Positions 29,181 through 38,130 of a DNA stretch of 64,000 nucleotides are shown here, one piece after another; positions within the stretch are counted from its first letter, which is position 1; each line of letters starts with the position of its first letter. The DNA is taken from the NCBI RefSeq assembly GCF_000240165.1, contig NC_017586.1, forward strand, positions 3,348,001-3,412,000. Direction: 5' to 3'. The DNA is from Streptantibioticus cattleyicolor NRRL 8057 = DSM 46488 (GTDB taxonomy: Bacteria > Actinomycetota > Actinomycetes > Streptomycetales > Streptomycetaceae). The notes beneath the pieces are model-generated. The model made no database searches. It had not been told where the DNA came from and saw only the letters and a list, made by a program, of their open reading frames with translations. Position numbers and translations under genes: made by a program.

Positions 29181-30176
29181 GTGGCCCTGAACGGCACCTA
29201 CGGTCGGAACGTGACTGTCATCGAGACCGAGAGCCTGACCAAGCGGTACCCACGGGTGACCGCGCTGGACCGGCTGACCATGGGCATCGCCCCCGGCGTG
29301 ACCGGGCTGGTGGGCGCCAACGGGGCCGGCAAGTCGACGCTGATCAAGATCCTGCTCGGGCTGGCCCCGGCCACCGAGGGCACGGCGTCCGTCCTCGGCC
29401 TCGACGTCCGCACGCACGGGGCGCAGATCAGGGCGGGCGTCGGCTACATGCCGGAGCACGACTGCCTGCCGCCGGACGTGTCGGCCACCGAGTTCGTGGT
29501 CCACATGGCCCGGATGTCGGGGCTGCCGCCCACCGTGGCGCGGGAACGCACCGCGGACACGCTGCGCCACGTCGGCCTGTACGAGGAGCGCTACCGGCCG
29601 ATGGGCGGCTACTCCACCGGCATGAAGCAGCGGGTGAAGCTGGCCCAGGCGCTCGTGCACGACCCGCGGCTGGTCCTGCTGGACGAGCCCACCAACGGCC
29701 TCGACCCGGTGGGCCGGGACGAGATGCTGGGGCTGATCCGCCGGGTGTGGACGGACTTCGGCATCTCGGTGCTGGTCACCTCCCATCTGCTGGGCGAGCT
29801 GGAACGCACCAGCGACCACATCGTCGTCATCGACGGCGGCAAGCTGCTGCGCTCCTCCTCCACCCGGGAGTTCACCCAGGCCACCGCCTCCCTCGCGGTC
29901 GAGGTCACCGACAGCGACCGGCACCCGGACGGCACCCGGGCCACCCTCGACGCGCTGGTCGCGGCGGGGCTCACCGCCCAGGCCGACGGCCACCGGCTGC
30001 TGGTCGACATAGCGGACGAGTCCACCTACGACATCGTCCGGGACGCCGTCGCCGGTCTCGGGCTCGGACTGATCCGGATGGAACAGCGGCGCCACCGCAT
30101 CGCCGAGCTCTTCACCGACCGGGACGCCGCCGCGCGGCCGCGCCCCATGGAAGGAGGCGGCCGGGATGCCGCATGA
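29181..30176 (+). CDS. ABC transporter ATPase (first of two)
   Basis: A 331-residue nucleotide-binding subunit. Walker A is GANGAGKSTLIKIL, signature is YSTGMKQRVKLAQ, Walker B is LVLLDEPTNGLDP, and the H-loop is LVTSHLL. The ~80 residues after the ATPase core form the extra C-terminal domain typical of CcmA/NatA-like exporters. I list GTG 29181 (GGGGGTGA upstream); GTG 29211 (MTVIETES) is a plausible shorter start. It overlaps the next gene by 11 bp. Four genes, ATPase-permease-ATPase-permease, run as one unit; the substrate cannot be inferred. Confidence 0.9.
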   Translation: MALNGTYGRNVTVIETESLTKRYPRVTALDRLTMGIAPGVTGLVGANGAGKSTLIKILLGLAPATEGTASVLGLDVRTHGAQIRAGVGYMPEHDCLPPDVSATEFVVHMARMSGLPPTVARERTADTLRHVGLYEERYRPMGGYSTGMKQRVKLAQALVHDPRLVLLDEPTNGLDPVGRDEMLGLIRRVWTDFGISVLVTSHLLGELERTSDHIVVIDGGKLLRSSSTREFTQATASLAVEVTDSDRHPDGTRATLDALVAAGLTAQADGHRLLVDIADESTYDIVRDAVAGLGLGLIRMEQRRHRIAELFTDRDAAARPRPMEGGGRDAA

Positions 30177-31128
30177 GTCCGTCGGCGCCACCGGGCGCCC
30201 CGCGTCCACCGCGCCCACCCCGTCGGCACCCGCGCCGGCCGACCCGCGCGGCGACTCGCGGATTCACGACATCGGCTACCGCCACTACGACGGCGAGCGG
30301 CTCGGCCGTTCCTACGTGCGGCGCTCGCTGTTCACCCAGAGTCTGCGCGGTGCCTACGGGCTGGGCCGGTCGGCCAAGTCCAAGGTGCTGCCGATGATCC
30401 TGTTCGCGGTGATGTGCGCCCCCGCGCTCGTCATCGACGCGGTGGCGATCTACACGCACATGACCAAGCTGCCGATCCAGTACACCAGTTACCCGATCTA
30501 CCTCCAGGCGGTGATCGGCCTGTACCTGGCGGCGCAGGCGCCCCAGTCGGTCTCGCGCGATCTGCGGTTCAAGACGGTGCCGCTGTACTTCTCGCGGCCG
30601 ATGGAGCGGGTGGACTACGTGGTCGCCAAGTTCGGGGCGATGGCGTCGGCGCTCTTCCTGCTCACCGGTGTGCCGCTGCTGATCCTGTACATCGGCGCGC
30701 TGCTGGGCAAGCTCGACTTCGGCGCGCAGACGGCCGGGTTCGGCAAGGGGCTGCTGGGGGTGGCCCTGCTGTCGCTGCTCTTCGGCGGCATAGGGCTGGT
30801 GCTGGCCGCGCTCACCCCGCGCCGCGGGTTCGGGGTGGCGGCGGTGATCGCCGTGCTCACCATCTCCTACGGCGCGGTCTCCAGCATCCAGGGGGTCGCC
30901 TTCGAGCAGGGCAACCACGCGGTCATCGGATGGCTCGGCCTGTTCTCGCCGATCACCTTGATCGGCGGGGTGCAGAGCTGGTGGCTCGGCGCGCAGTCCG
31001 AGTTCGTCGGTGGCCAGGGACCGGGCAGCGCCCTGGCCGGAACCGTCTATCTGCTCGTCGTGCTCGGCCTGATCGCCGGCTCGTTCGCCCTGCTGATGCG
31101 CCGCTACCGAAAGGTCGGGCTGGGATGA
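30166..31128 (+). CDS. ABC transporter permease (first of two)
   Basis: A 320-residue ABC-2-type membrane subunit. The N-terminal ~60 residues are Pro/Ala-rich and hydrophilic. Six hydrophobic segments follow, beginning with KVLPMILFAVMCAPALVIDA and ending with GTVYLLVVLGLIAGSFALLM. It would form the pore with the paired permease at 32114 or with itself. The start ATG 30166 follows GGAAGGAGGC and lies within the preceding ATPase gene. Its stop overlaps the next ATPase start (ATGA), indicating translational coupling. Confidence 0.88.
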   Translation: MPHESVGATGRPASTAPTPSAPAPADPRGDSRIHDIGYRHYDGERLGRSYVRRSLFTQSLRGAYGLGRSAKSKVLPMILFAVMCAPALVIDAVAIYTHMTKLPIQYTSYPIYLQAVIGLYLAAQAPQSVSRDLRFKTVPLYFSRPMERVDYVVAKFGAMASALFLLTGVPLLILYIGALLGKLDFGAQTAGFGKGLLGVALLSLLFGGIGLVLAALTPRRGFGVAAVIAVLTISYGAVSSIQGVAFEQGNHAVIGWLGLFSPITLIGGVQSWWLGAQSEFVGGQGPGSALAGTVYLLVVLGLIAGSFALLMRRYRKVGLG

Positions 31129-32042
31129 CCACGATCTCCATCGACAACGTCTCGCGCTGGTTCGGCAACGTCGTCGCGGTCAACGACGTGACCATGACGA
31201 TCGGCCCCGGGGTCACCGGGCTGCTCGGGCCGAACGGCGCCGGGAAGTCCACGCTCATCAACATGATGGCCGGCTTCCTGCCGCCGTCCACCGGCACCGT
31301 CACCCTGGACACCACCCCGGTCTGGCGCAACGAGCAGGCGTACCGGCACATCGGCATCGTGCCGGAACGCGAGGCGATGTACGACTTCCTCACCGGCGCC
31401 GAATTCGTGCTCGCCAACGCCGAGTTGCACGGCCTGCCCGACCCGGGCGCGGCGGCGCGCAAGGCGCTGGCGACCGTGGAGATGGAGTACGCCCAGGGCC
31501 GCCGGATCGAGACCTACAGCAAGGGCATGCGGCAGCGGGTGAAGATGGCCTCCGCCCTGGTCCACGAGCCGTCGGTACTGCTGCTGGACGAGCCGTTCAA
31601 CGGGATGGACCCACGGCAGCGGCTCCAGCTGATGGACCTGCTGCGCCGGATGGGCGCCGAGGGGCGCACCGTGCTCTTCTCCTCCCACATCCTGGAGGAG
31701 GTCGAGCAACTGGCGCGCCACATCGAGGTGATCGTCGCCGGCCGGCACGCCGCCTCCGGGGACTACCGCCGGATACGCCGGCTGATGACCAACCGGCCGC
31801 ACCGCTACCTGGTGCGCTCCAGCGACGACCGGGCGCTCGCCTCGGCGCTGATCGCCCACGGCTCGACCAGCGGCCTCGAACTCGACGCGGCCGAGTCGGC
31901 GTTGCGGATCCAGGCGGTGGACTTCGCGGGCTTCACCGAGCTGCTGCCCCGGGTCGCCCGGGAGCACGGCATCCGGCTCTACGAGGTCTCACCCTCCGAC
32001 GAGTCGCTGGAGAGCGTCTTCTCCTACCTGGTCACCGCGTGA
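31125..32042 (+). CDS. ABC transporter ATPase (second of two)
   Basis: A 305-residue ATPase. Walker A is GPNGAGKSTLINM, signature YSKGMRQRVKMAS, Walker B VLLLDEPFNGMDP, H-loop LFSSHIL. It is clearly a paralogue of the ATPase at 29181 but diverged, consistent with an asymmetric transporter of two different ATPases and two different permeases. The start ATG 31125 overlaps the permease stop by 4 nt; the longer reading from 30414 is a shadow of the permease gene. The C-terminal ~80 residues are an accessory domain ending DESLESVFSYLV. Confidence 0.92.
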   Translation: MTTISIDNVSRWFGNVVAVNDVTMTIGPGVTGLLGPNGAGKSTLINMMAGFLPPSTGTVTLDTTPVWRNEQAYRHIGIVPEREAMYDFLTGAEFVLANAELHGLPDPGAAARKALATVEMEYAQGRRIETYSKGMRQRVKMASALVHEPSVLLLDEPFNGMDPRQRLQLMDLLRRMGAEGRTVLFSSHILEEVEQLARHIEVIVAGRHAASGDYRRIRRLMTNRPHRYLVRSSDDRALASALIAHGSTSGLELDAAESALRIQAVDFAGFTELLPRVAREHGIRLYEVSPSDESLESVFSYLVTA

Positions 32043-32113
32043 GCGGCCAACCGGGCCCCGCGTAAGCCACCGTCCCCACCGCTGTCACAGCCGCCATAGG
32101 GAGTGTCCGACCC

Positions 32114-32842
32114 ATGTCCTCGGTGTATCACCCCACCGTCGCCCGGCTCACCTACCGGGCCCTGCTCGGCAGGCGCCGGGCACTGATCCTGTGCGCCCTG
32201 CCGCTCCTGCTGCTCGTCATCTCGGTGGCCGTGCGGGCCTTCAGCGGGGCCGACGACGCCACGGCACGCCAGGTGCTGGAAGGGTTCGCGCTGGCCACGA
32301 TGGTGCCGTTGATCGGCGTGGTGGCCGGCACCGGCGCCATCGGGCCGGAGATCGACGACGGTTCGATCACCTACCTGATGGCCAAGCCGGTGCGGCGGCC
32401 GACGATCGTGGTGACCAAGCTGCTGGTGGCGATGGCCGTCTCGGTGGCGTTCGCCGCGATACCCACCTTCGTGGCGGGGCTGATCCTGGACGGCAACAGC
32501 CGGCACCTGGCGGTGGCCTTCGGGGTGGCGGCGGCGGTCGCCTCGCTGGCCTACAGCTCGCTGTTCCTGCTGCTGGGCGTGGTCACCCGGCACGCGGTGG
32601 TGGCCGGTCTGGTGTACGCGCTGGTGTGGGAGGCGCTGGTCGGCAGCCTGGTGCCGGGGGCCAAGACGCTCAGCGTCCAGCAGTGGGGGCTGGCCCTGGC
32701 GCAGAAGGTGGCCGACGCCGGAGCGGTCTCCTCCGACGTCGGGCTCGGTACCGGGATCACCTTGCTGGTGGCGGTCACCCTGGTGGCGGCGGGGCTGGCG
32801 GCGAACCGGCTGCGGTCGCTGACGCTGGCGGGCGAGGAGTAG
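32114..32842 (+). CDS. ABC transporter permease (second of two)
   Basis: A 242-residue ABC-2-type membrane protein with about six helices, shorter than the first permease and without its hydrophilic N-terminus. Segments include RALILCALPLLLLVISVAV at the start and a DDGSITYLMAKPVRR loop after helix 2, a motif often seen in ABC-2 permeases of this class. It starts 71 bp after the second ATPase, with AGGGAG 16 nt upstream, so it may have somewhat weaker translation. It closes the operon; a strong terminator follows. Confidence 0.87.
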   Translation: MSSVYHPTVARLTYRALLGRRRALILCALPLLLLVISVAVRAFSGADDATARQVLEGFALATMVPLIGVVAGTGAIGPEIDDGSITYLMAKPVRRPTIVVTKLLVAMAVSVAFAAIPTFVAGLILDGNSRHLAVAFGVAAAVASLAYSSLFLLLGVVTRHAVVAGLVYALVWEALVGSLVPGAKTLSVQQWGLALAQKVADAGAVSSDVGLGTGITLLVAVTLVAAGLAANRLRSLTLAGEE

Positions 32843-32856
32843 GACGGGGGACTACC

Positions 32857-32887
32857 GGCGCCGGGGGCCGCACCGCCCCCCGGCGCC
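32857..32887. terminator. Bidirectional terminator, ABC operon / lipase
   Basis: Perfect 11-bp stem GGCGCCGGGGG (32857-32867) / CCCCCGGCGCC (32877-32887) in the 112-bp gap between convergent genes. Confidence 0.75.
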
Positions 32888-32954
32888 CCGCCGCCCCGTC
32901 ACCTCACGCCGCCCGGGCGTTCTCCCCCCGCGCCACACCACCGGGGGCGGTGGG

Positions 32955-33824
32955 TCAGGAGGCCAGGGCCTTGAGGACTTCCTTGAGCACGGTCTGGTTG
33001 TAGGGCATGGAGACGTGCGGGGTGTGGTCGTTGGGGTCGATGTCCTGGAGGACGATGTTCTTGACGTAGTGGCCGTCGCCGCCGTTGAGGGCGCACGAGG
33101 TGTAGGGGGTCACCACGTCGTCGTACTGGGTGGCGATGACCGTGTAGCGGACGCCGTCGGTGGTCTCGCCGAGGTCGGCCAGTGCCTTCTGGAACGCGTG
33201 GTCGTGCTGGAGCTGGGGCCAGGCGGGGATGACGGTGCCGACGGCGCCCTGTTCGACGAGTTCCTTGGCGCCGGGGATCTGGCGGGCGAGGTTCATCAGG
33301 CCCTGGGCGGTGATGCCGTGGTTGCTGGGGGAGATGCCGATGAAGTTGCGGACCTTGGGGCCGCCGCCGAGGGCGTTGAGGTAATAGCGGGGCATCATGC
33401 CGCCCTGGGAGAAGCCGACCATGTCGACCTGTTCGGCGCCGGTGCGGCGGAGGACCTCGTCGACGAATTCGGCGAGTTGTTTCGCGGATTTCTTGATGTC
33501 GCCGAGCCCGAAGATCACCGGGTTGTTGTACTGGCCGTAGTCGAGGCGGAAGACGCGGTAGCCGTTCTGCCGCAGCAGCGGGGTGGCAGAGGTCCAGGTG
33601 TAGCCGCGGTTGCCGAAGGTGCCGTGGACCAGGACGACCGGGCGCGGGTGCTCCTTGGGCAGGGGTTTGTCCCAGTCGTCGGCGCCGCCGTCGACGTCCA
33701 CGGTGGAGATGAAGCCGGCCCAGCCCGCCTGGGCGACGCTGTGCAGCCGGTGGGGGGATTCGGTGATGTCCTTGACGAGGTCTTCGCTGTTGAGCCCGGG
33801 GATCTTGGGGTTGAGCAGACTCAT
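32955..33824 (-). CDS. Lipase/esterase, alpha/beta hydrolase (class 2 lipase-like)
   Basis: A 289-residue alpha/beta hydrolase. The oxyanion loop is VVLVHGTFGNRGYTW and the nucleophile elbow is MVGFSQGGMMPRYYL, with Ser as nucleophile. A candidate catalytic Asp is in VIATQYDDVVTPY and the His in DPNDHTPHVSMPYN. These resemble the EstA/LipA class 2 lipases, but here no signal peptide is seen at the chosen start MSLLNPKIPGLNS, so it is probably cytoplasmic or leaves by another route. ATG 33824 is 6-7 nt after GAAAGGGG. Repeated operator-like elements lie upstream, suggesting regulated expression. Confidence 0.85.
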   Translation of the reverse strand: MSLLNPKIPGLNSEDLVKDITESPHRLHSVAQAGWAGFISTVDVDGGADDWDKPLPKEHPRPVVLVHGTFGNRGYTWTSATPLLRQNGYRVFRLDYGQYNNPVIFGLGDIKKSAKQLAEFVDEVLRRTGAEQVDMVGFSQGGMMPRYYLNALGGGPKVRNFIGISPSNHGITAQGLMNLARQIPGAKELVEQGAVGTVIPAWPQLQHDHAFQKALADLGETTDGVRYTVIATQYDDVVTPYTSCALNGGDGHYVKNIVLQDIDPNDHTPHVSMPYNQTVLKEVLKALAS

Positions 33825-33893
33825 GGCTGTCCCCTTTCGAAGGAAGGCCGGGGGTGCCGACCGGTGCATCAGTGTTGCTTCCAGGAAAGGGGG

Positions 33894-33940
33894 AGTGCGA
33901 TCACTCGATCGGGTAGTAAATTCACTCGATCGTGTAAGTA
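33894..33940 (-). promoter_or_regulatory. Candidate operator of the lipase gene
   Basis: TCACTCGATCG occurs twice in direct orientation at 33901-33911 and 33922-33932, exactly 21 bp (two helical turns) apart. The first overlaps the inverted repeat GAGTG-CGAT-CACTC (33894-33907). They lie 70-116 bp upstream of the lipase start, a good position for an activator. The rest of the 294-bp gap shows a terminator near 34060. Confidence 0.45.
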
Positions 33941-34058
33941 GTGCTCGTCAATTCGGCTCTGCCGCGTAGCCTTGTCGGCCGCGCCGCCCGGTGGCACCCG
34001 TCCGCCCGGCCGCCACGCCCGACGCCCGGACCACACATCCGCCACCCCGACCACACAC

Positions 34059-34090
34059 CCGCGCCCGGCGGCCAGGACCACCGGGCGCGG
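34059..34090 (-). terminator. Terminator of the ABC exporter operon
   Basis: Perfect 10-bp stem CCGCGCCCGG (34059-34068) / CCGGGCGCGG (34081-34090), 28 bp past the stop of the minus-strand ABC gene. Confidence 0.7.
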
Positions 34091-34118
34091 ATGCCGGACG
34101 CAGGCGCCGGCGCGGGGT

Positions 34119-36155
34119 TCAGCTCGGTTCCGCGACTGGCTGCGCGAACTGCGCCGCGTACAGCTTCGCGTAGGCGCCCTGCGCCGCCAGCAGGTCCTCG
34201 TGGGTGCCCTGTTCGACGATGCGGCCGGACTCCATCACCAGGATGACGTCGGCGTCCCGGATGGTGGAGAGCCGGTGGGCGATGACGAAGCTGGTGCGGC
34301 CGGTCCGCAGATGGGCCATGGCCTGCTGGATCAGCACCTCGGTGCGGGTGTCCACCGAGCTGGTGGCCTCGTCCAGGACGAGGATCGCGGGCTCGGCCAG
34401 GAACGCCCGGGCGATGGTGATCAGCTGCTTCTCACCGGCGCTGACCCCGGTGCCCTCCTCGTCGAGCACGGTGTCGTAGCCGTCCGGCAGGGTGCGGACG
34501 AACCGGTCGACGTGGGTGGCCTTGGCCGCGGCCACGATCTGCTCACGGGTGGCGCGTTCGGCGCCGTACGCGATGTTCTCCGCGATCGTGCCGCCGAAGA
34601 GCCAGGTGTCCTGGAGCACCATGCCGATGTTGGCGCGCAGTTCCTCACGGGACATCGCGGCGATGTCGGTGCCGTCCAGGGTGATCCGGCCGCCGGTGAC
34701 CTCGTAGAACCGCATCAGCAGGTTGACCAGGGTGGTCTTGCCGGCGCCGGTGGGGCCGACGATGGCCACCGTCTGGCCGGGGCGCACCGACAGCGACAGG
34801 TCCTCGATGAGCGGCTTGTCCGGGTCGTAGGAGAACGAGACGCGGTCGAACTCCACCGTGCCGCGCACCGCGGCGGGGCGGGGGCCGTCCACCGGGTCGG
34901 CGCTCTGCTCCTCGGCGTCGAGGAGTTCGAAGACCCGCTCGGCGGAGGCGACCCCGGACTGCACCAGGTTGGCCATCGAGGCGACCTGGGTCAGCGGCTG
35001 GCTGAACTGCCGGGAGTACTGCACGAACGCCTGCACGTCACCGATGGACAAGGCACCCGAGGCGACCCGCAGCCCGCCGATCACGGCCACCAGCACGTAG
35101 TTGAGGTTGCCGATGAACATCATCGCCGGCTGGATGATCCCGGAGATGAACTGGGCCTTGAAACCGGCCTGGTAGAGCGCGTCGTTGTGCTCCCGGAAGG
35201 TCTCGGCGGACTCCTTGGCGCGGCCGAAGACCTTCACCAGCGCGTGGCCGGTGTACATCTCCTCGATGTGCGCGTTGAGCTTGCCGGTGACCTTCCACTG
35301 GGCGACGAACTGCGGCTGGGCGCGCTTGCCGACCCGGGTGGCCACCAGCACCGACACCGGCACGGTGAGCAGCGCGACCAGGGCGAGCAGCCAGGAGATC
35401 CAGAACATCATGGCCAGCACGCCGACGATGGTCAGCAGCGAGGTCATGATCTGGCTGAGGGTCTGCTGGAGGCTCTGGGCGATGTTGTCGATGTCGTTGG
35501 TGGCCCGGGAGAGCACCTCCCCGCGCGGCTGCTTGTCGAAGTAGCTCAGCGGCAGCCGGGCCAGCTTCTCCTCGACCTGCCGGCGCAGCCGGTGCACCGA
35601 GCGCTGGACGACGTAGGTGGATATCCGCGCCTGGCCGAAGCCGCAGGCCGCGGCGGCCAGGTAGATCACGGCCACCCACAGCAGCACGGTGCCCACGGCG
35701 CCGAATTCGATGCCGTGGCCGGGGCGCACGTGGTGCATCGAGGCGACGATGTCGGCGATCTTGCCCTGGCCGTGCGCGCGCAGGCCCGCCACGGCCTGCT
35801 CCTGGGTGGAGCCGGCGGGCAGCCGGCGGCCGATGACGCCGGCGAATATCAGGTCGGTGGCCTGCCCCAGGATCTTGGGGCCGAGCACCGACAGCGCCAC
35901 GCCGACCACCGCGAGCAGCAGCGCGCCGCAGATGGCGGCCCGCTCCGGGCGGAGCGTGCCGAGCAGCCGGCGACCGGACGCCTTGAAGTTCATCGACTTC
36001 TCGAGGGACGGCCCGTTCATGAAGCGGGCGGGCCCGGTGGCGGGGGCGGGGCCCCGGCGCGGGGCGGCCTGGGTGCCCGTGCTCCCCTGTTCGCCGCCCT
36101 CGTCGGGGCCTTTGCCGGACTGCGGTCCGGGGTGCCCCCCTCGCGGCGCGGTCAC
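34119..36155 (-). CDS. ABC exporter half-transporter, catalytic-site subunit
   Basis: A 678-residue half-exporter: a Gly/Pro-rich N-terminal extension of ~55 residues, six membrane helices, then an ATPase with Walker A GPTGAGKTTLVNL, signature VSAGEKQLITIARA, canonical Walker B ILVLDEATSSVD and H-loop VIAHRLSTI. It overlaps the upstream half-exporter by 4 nt (GTGA), so the pair is made together as a heterodimer. The GTG 36155 start is set by that overlap; an internal ATG (MNFKASGRR) about 55 codons later may be the functional N-terminus. Substrate unknown; such pairs export drugs, lipids or peptides. Confidence 0.9.
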   Translation of the reverse strand: MTAPRGGHPGPQSGKGPDEGGEQGSTGTQAAPRRGPAPATGPARFMNGPSLEKSMNFKASGRRLLGTLRPERAAICGALLLAVVGVALSVLGPKILGQATDLIFAGVIGRRLPAGSTQEQAVAGLRAHGQGKIADIVASMHHVRPGHGIEFGAVGTVLLWVAVIYLAAAACGFGQARISTYVVQRSVHRLRRQVEEKLARLPLSYFDKQPRGEVLSRATNDIDNIAQSLQQTLSQIMTSLLTIVGVLAMMFWISWLLALVALLTVPVSVLVATRVGKRAQPQFVAQWKVTGKLNAHIEEMYTGHALVKVFGRAKESAETFREHNDALYQAGFKAQFISGIIQPAMMFIGNLNYVLVAVIGGLRVASGALSIGDVQAFVQYSRQFSQPLTQVASMANLVQSGVASAERVFELLDAEEQSADPVDGPRPAAVRGTVEFDRVSFSYDPDKPLIEDLSLSVRPGQTVAIVGPTGAGKTTLVNLLMRFYEVTGGRITLDGTDIAAMSREELRANIGMVLQDTWLFGGTIAENIAYGAERATREQIVAAAKATHVDRFVRTLPDGYDTVLDEEGTGVSAGEKQLITIARAFLAEPAILVLDEATSSVDTRTEVLIQQAMAHLRTGRTSFVIAHRLSTIRDADVILVMESGRIVEQGTHEDLLAAQGAYAKLYAAQFAQPVAEPS

Positions 36156-37885
36156 GCTGCCTCCTCCTCGGTGAGCTGGGAGAGGACGATCTCCCGGTAG
36201 GTGTCGTTGCCGGCCATCAGCTCGGTGTGGGTGCCGGTGCCGACGACGCGTCCCTCGTCGAGCACGATGATCTGGTCGGCGTCGCGGATGGTGCTCACCC
36301 GCTGGGCGACGATGAGCACGGTGGCGTCGGTGGTCTCGCGGGCCAGGGCGGCGCGCAGCCGGGCGTCGGTGGCGTAGTCGAGGGCCGAGAACGAGTCGTC
36401 GAACAGGTAGATCTCGGGCTTGCGCACCAGCGCGCGGGCTATCGCCAGGCGCTGCCGCTGTCCGCCGGAGACGTTGCCGCCGCCCTGGGCGATCGGCGCG
36501 TCCAGGCCCTCCGGCAGCCGTTCGACGAACTCCCGGGCCTGCGCGATCTCCAGCGCGTGCCACAGCTCCTCGTCGGTGGCGTCCGGACGCCCGTACCGCA
36601 GGTTGGAGGCGATGGTGCCGCTGAACAGGTACGGCTTCTGCGGCACCAGGCCGACGGTCTCGGCGATCACCGCCGGGTCGAGTTCGCGTACGTCCACGCC
36701 GTCCACCAGCACCGTGCCGCTGGTGGCGTCGGAGAGCCGGGGGATCAGGCTGAGCAGGGTGGACTTGCCGCTGCCGGTGGAGCCGATGACGGCGGTGGTG
36801 CGGCCCGGCCGGGCGCTGAACGCGATGTCCTTGAGCACCGGCTCCTCGGCGCCGGGGTAACGGAACTCCACGCCACGCAGTTCGAGGTGGCCGCGGGGAC
36901 CGGCGGCGTCCACCGGGCGCAGCGGGGGCACCACGCTGGTCTCGGTGGCCAGGACCTCCTGGATGCGCTCGGCGCACACCTCGGCGCGCGGGATCATCAT
37001 GAACATGAAGGTGGCCATCATCACGCTCATGAGGATCTGCATCAGGTAGCTGAGGAACGCGGTGAGCGCGCCGACCTCCATGCCGCCGTCGTCGATGCGG
37101 TGTCCGCCGAACCACAGCACGGCCACGCTGGAGAGGTTCACCACCAGCATGACCAGCGGGAACATCAGCGACATCAGTCGGCCGGCGCGCAGCGAGACGT
37201 CCATCAGGTCGTCGTTGGCGACCCCGAACCGGCCGCGCTCGTGGGTGTCGCGGACGAAGGCGCGGATGACCCGGATGCCGCTGATCTGCTCGCGCAGGAC
37301 GCGGTTGACCGTGTCGATACGTTCCTGCATGCCGCGGAAGAGGGGGCGCATCCGGCGCACGATCAGCGAGACGAGCACGCCGAGCACCGGCACGATCACC
37401 AGCAGCAGGGCGGAGAGCGGCACGTCCTGGTTGAGCGCCATCACGATGCCGCCGACGCACATGATCGGCGCCGAGACCATGAGGGTGAACGTCATCAGGA
37501 CCAGCATCTGGACCTGCTGGACGTCGTTGGTGGTGCGGGTGATCAAGGAGGGCGCCCCGAAACGGCCGACCTCGCGGGCGGAGAAGGACTGCACCCGGTC
37601 GAAGACGGCGGCACGCACGTCCCGGCCGAGCGCCATGGCGGTACGGGCGCCGAAGAAGACGGCCCCGATCGCGCAGACGATCTGGAGAAGGGTCACCGCG
37701 ATCATGAATCCGCCGGTGCGGAGGATGTACGCGGTGTCCCCCTTGACCACACCGTTGTCGATGATGTCGGCATTGAGCGTGGGCAGGTAGAGCGTCGCCA
37801 GAGTCTGGACGAGTTGCAGGAGCACCAGCAACGCCATGGGTTTCGTATAGGGCCTGAGATACGCCCGCAATAGTCGGACCAGCAC
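36152..37885 (-). CDS. ABC exporter half-transporter, degenerate-site subunit
   Basis: A 577-residue half-exporter with six membrane helices and an ATPase domain. Walker A GSTGSGKSTLLSL and signature VSGGQRQRLAIARA are intact. The Walker B end reads IYLFDDSFSALD, with Asp instead of the catalytic Glu, and the switch His is replaced by Gln (LIVAQRVSTIRDAD). This is the pattern of the degenerate site in asymmetric exporters such as TM287/288. The neighbour gene supplies the canonical residues. First gene of the operon, starting at ATG 37885; the 245-bp upstream region is shared with tatA. Confidence 0.93.
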   Translation of the reverse strand: MLVRLLRAYLRPYTKPMALLVLLQLVQTLATLYLPTLNADIIDNGVVKGDTAYILRTGGFMIAVTLLQIVCAIGAVFFGARTAMALGRDVRAAVFDRVQSFSAREVGRFGAPSLITRTTNDVQQVQMLVLMTFTLMVSAPIMCVGGIVMALNQDVPLSALLLVIVPVLGVLVSLIVRRMRPLFRGMQERIDTVNRVLREQISGIRVIRAFVRDTHERGRFGVANDDLMDVSLRAGRLMSLMFPLVMLVVNLSSVAVLWFGGHRIDDGGMEVGALTAFLSYLMQILMSVMMATFMFMMIPRAEVCAERIQEVLATETSVVPPLRPVDAAGPRGHLELRGVEFRYPGAEEPVLKDIAFSARPGRTTAVIGSTGSGKSTLLSLIPRLSDATSGTVLVDGVDVRELDPAVIAETVGLVPQKPYLFSGTIASNLRYGRPDATDEELWHALEIAQAREFVERLPEGLDAPIAQGGGNVSGGQRQRLAIARALVRKPEIYLFDDSFSALDYATDARLRAALARETTDATVLIVAQRVSTIRDADQIIVLDEGRVVGTGTHTELMAGNDTYREIVLSQLTEEEAA

Positions 37886-38013
37886 ACGAGAACATTACGG
37901 GTCCGGAGAGCGCCTCGCGCCGGGATTTTCCTTGGGGCGCGGGGGCTCGCGGGGGCGCGTGGGGCGCGGTTGGCACGGGTGCCGTTCTCAGCGGGGCGGC
38001 GGCATGGTTTCGT

Positions 38014-38047
38014 TGATACTGGAATGAGGCTGATACTGGAATGAGGC
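38014..38047 (+). repeat. Perfect 17-bp tandem duplication upstream of tatA
   Basis: TGATACTGGAATGAGGC is repeated exactly twice head to tail. Each copy carries GATACT, which resembles a -10 element, 84-115 bp before the tatA start. Confidence 0.75.
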
Positions 38048-38130
38048 CGGCATTCACGACCGCGGGGTCGTCCGGCGTCCCGGAAAGCGGTCGCCCGACC
38101 GCTGGTGAACGACGGAAGGTAGGGGAGCCG

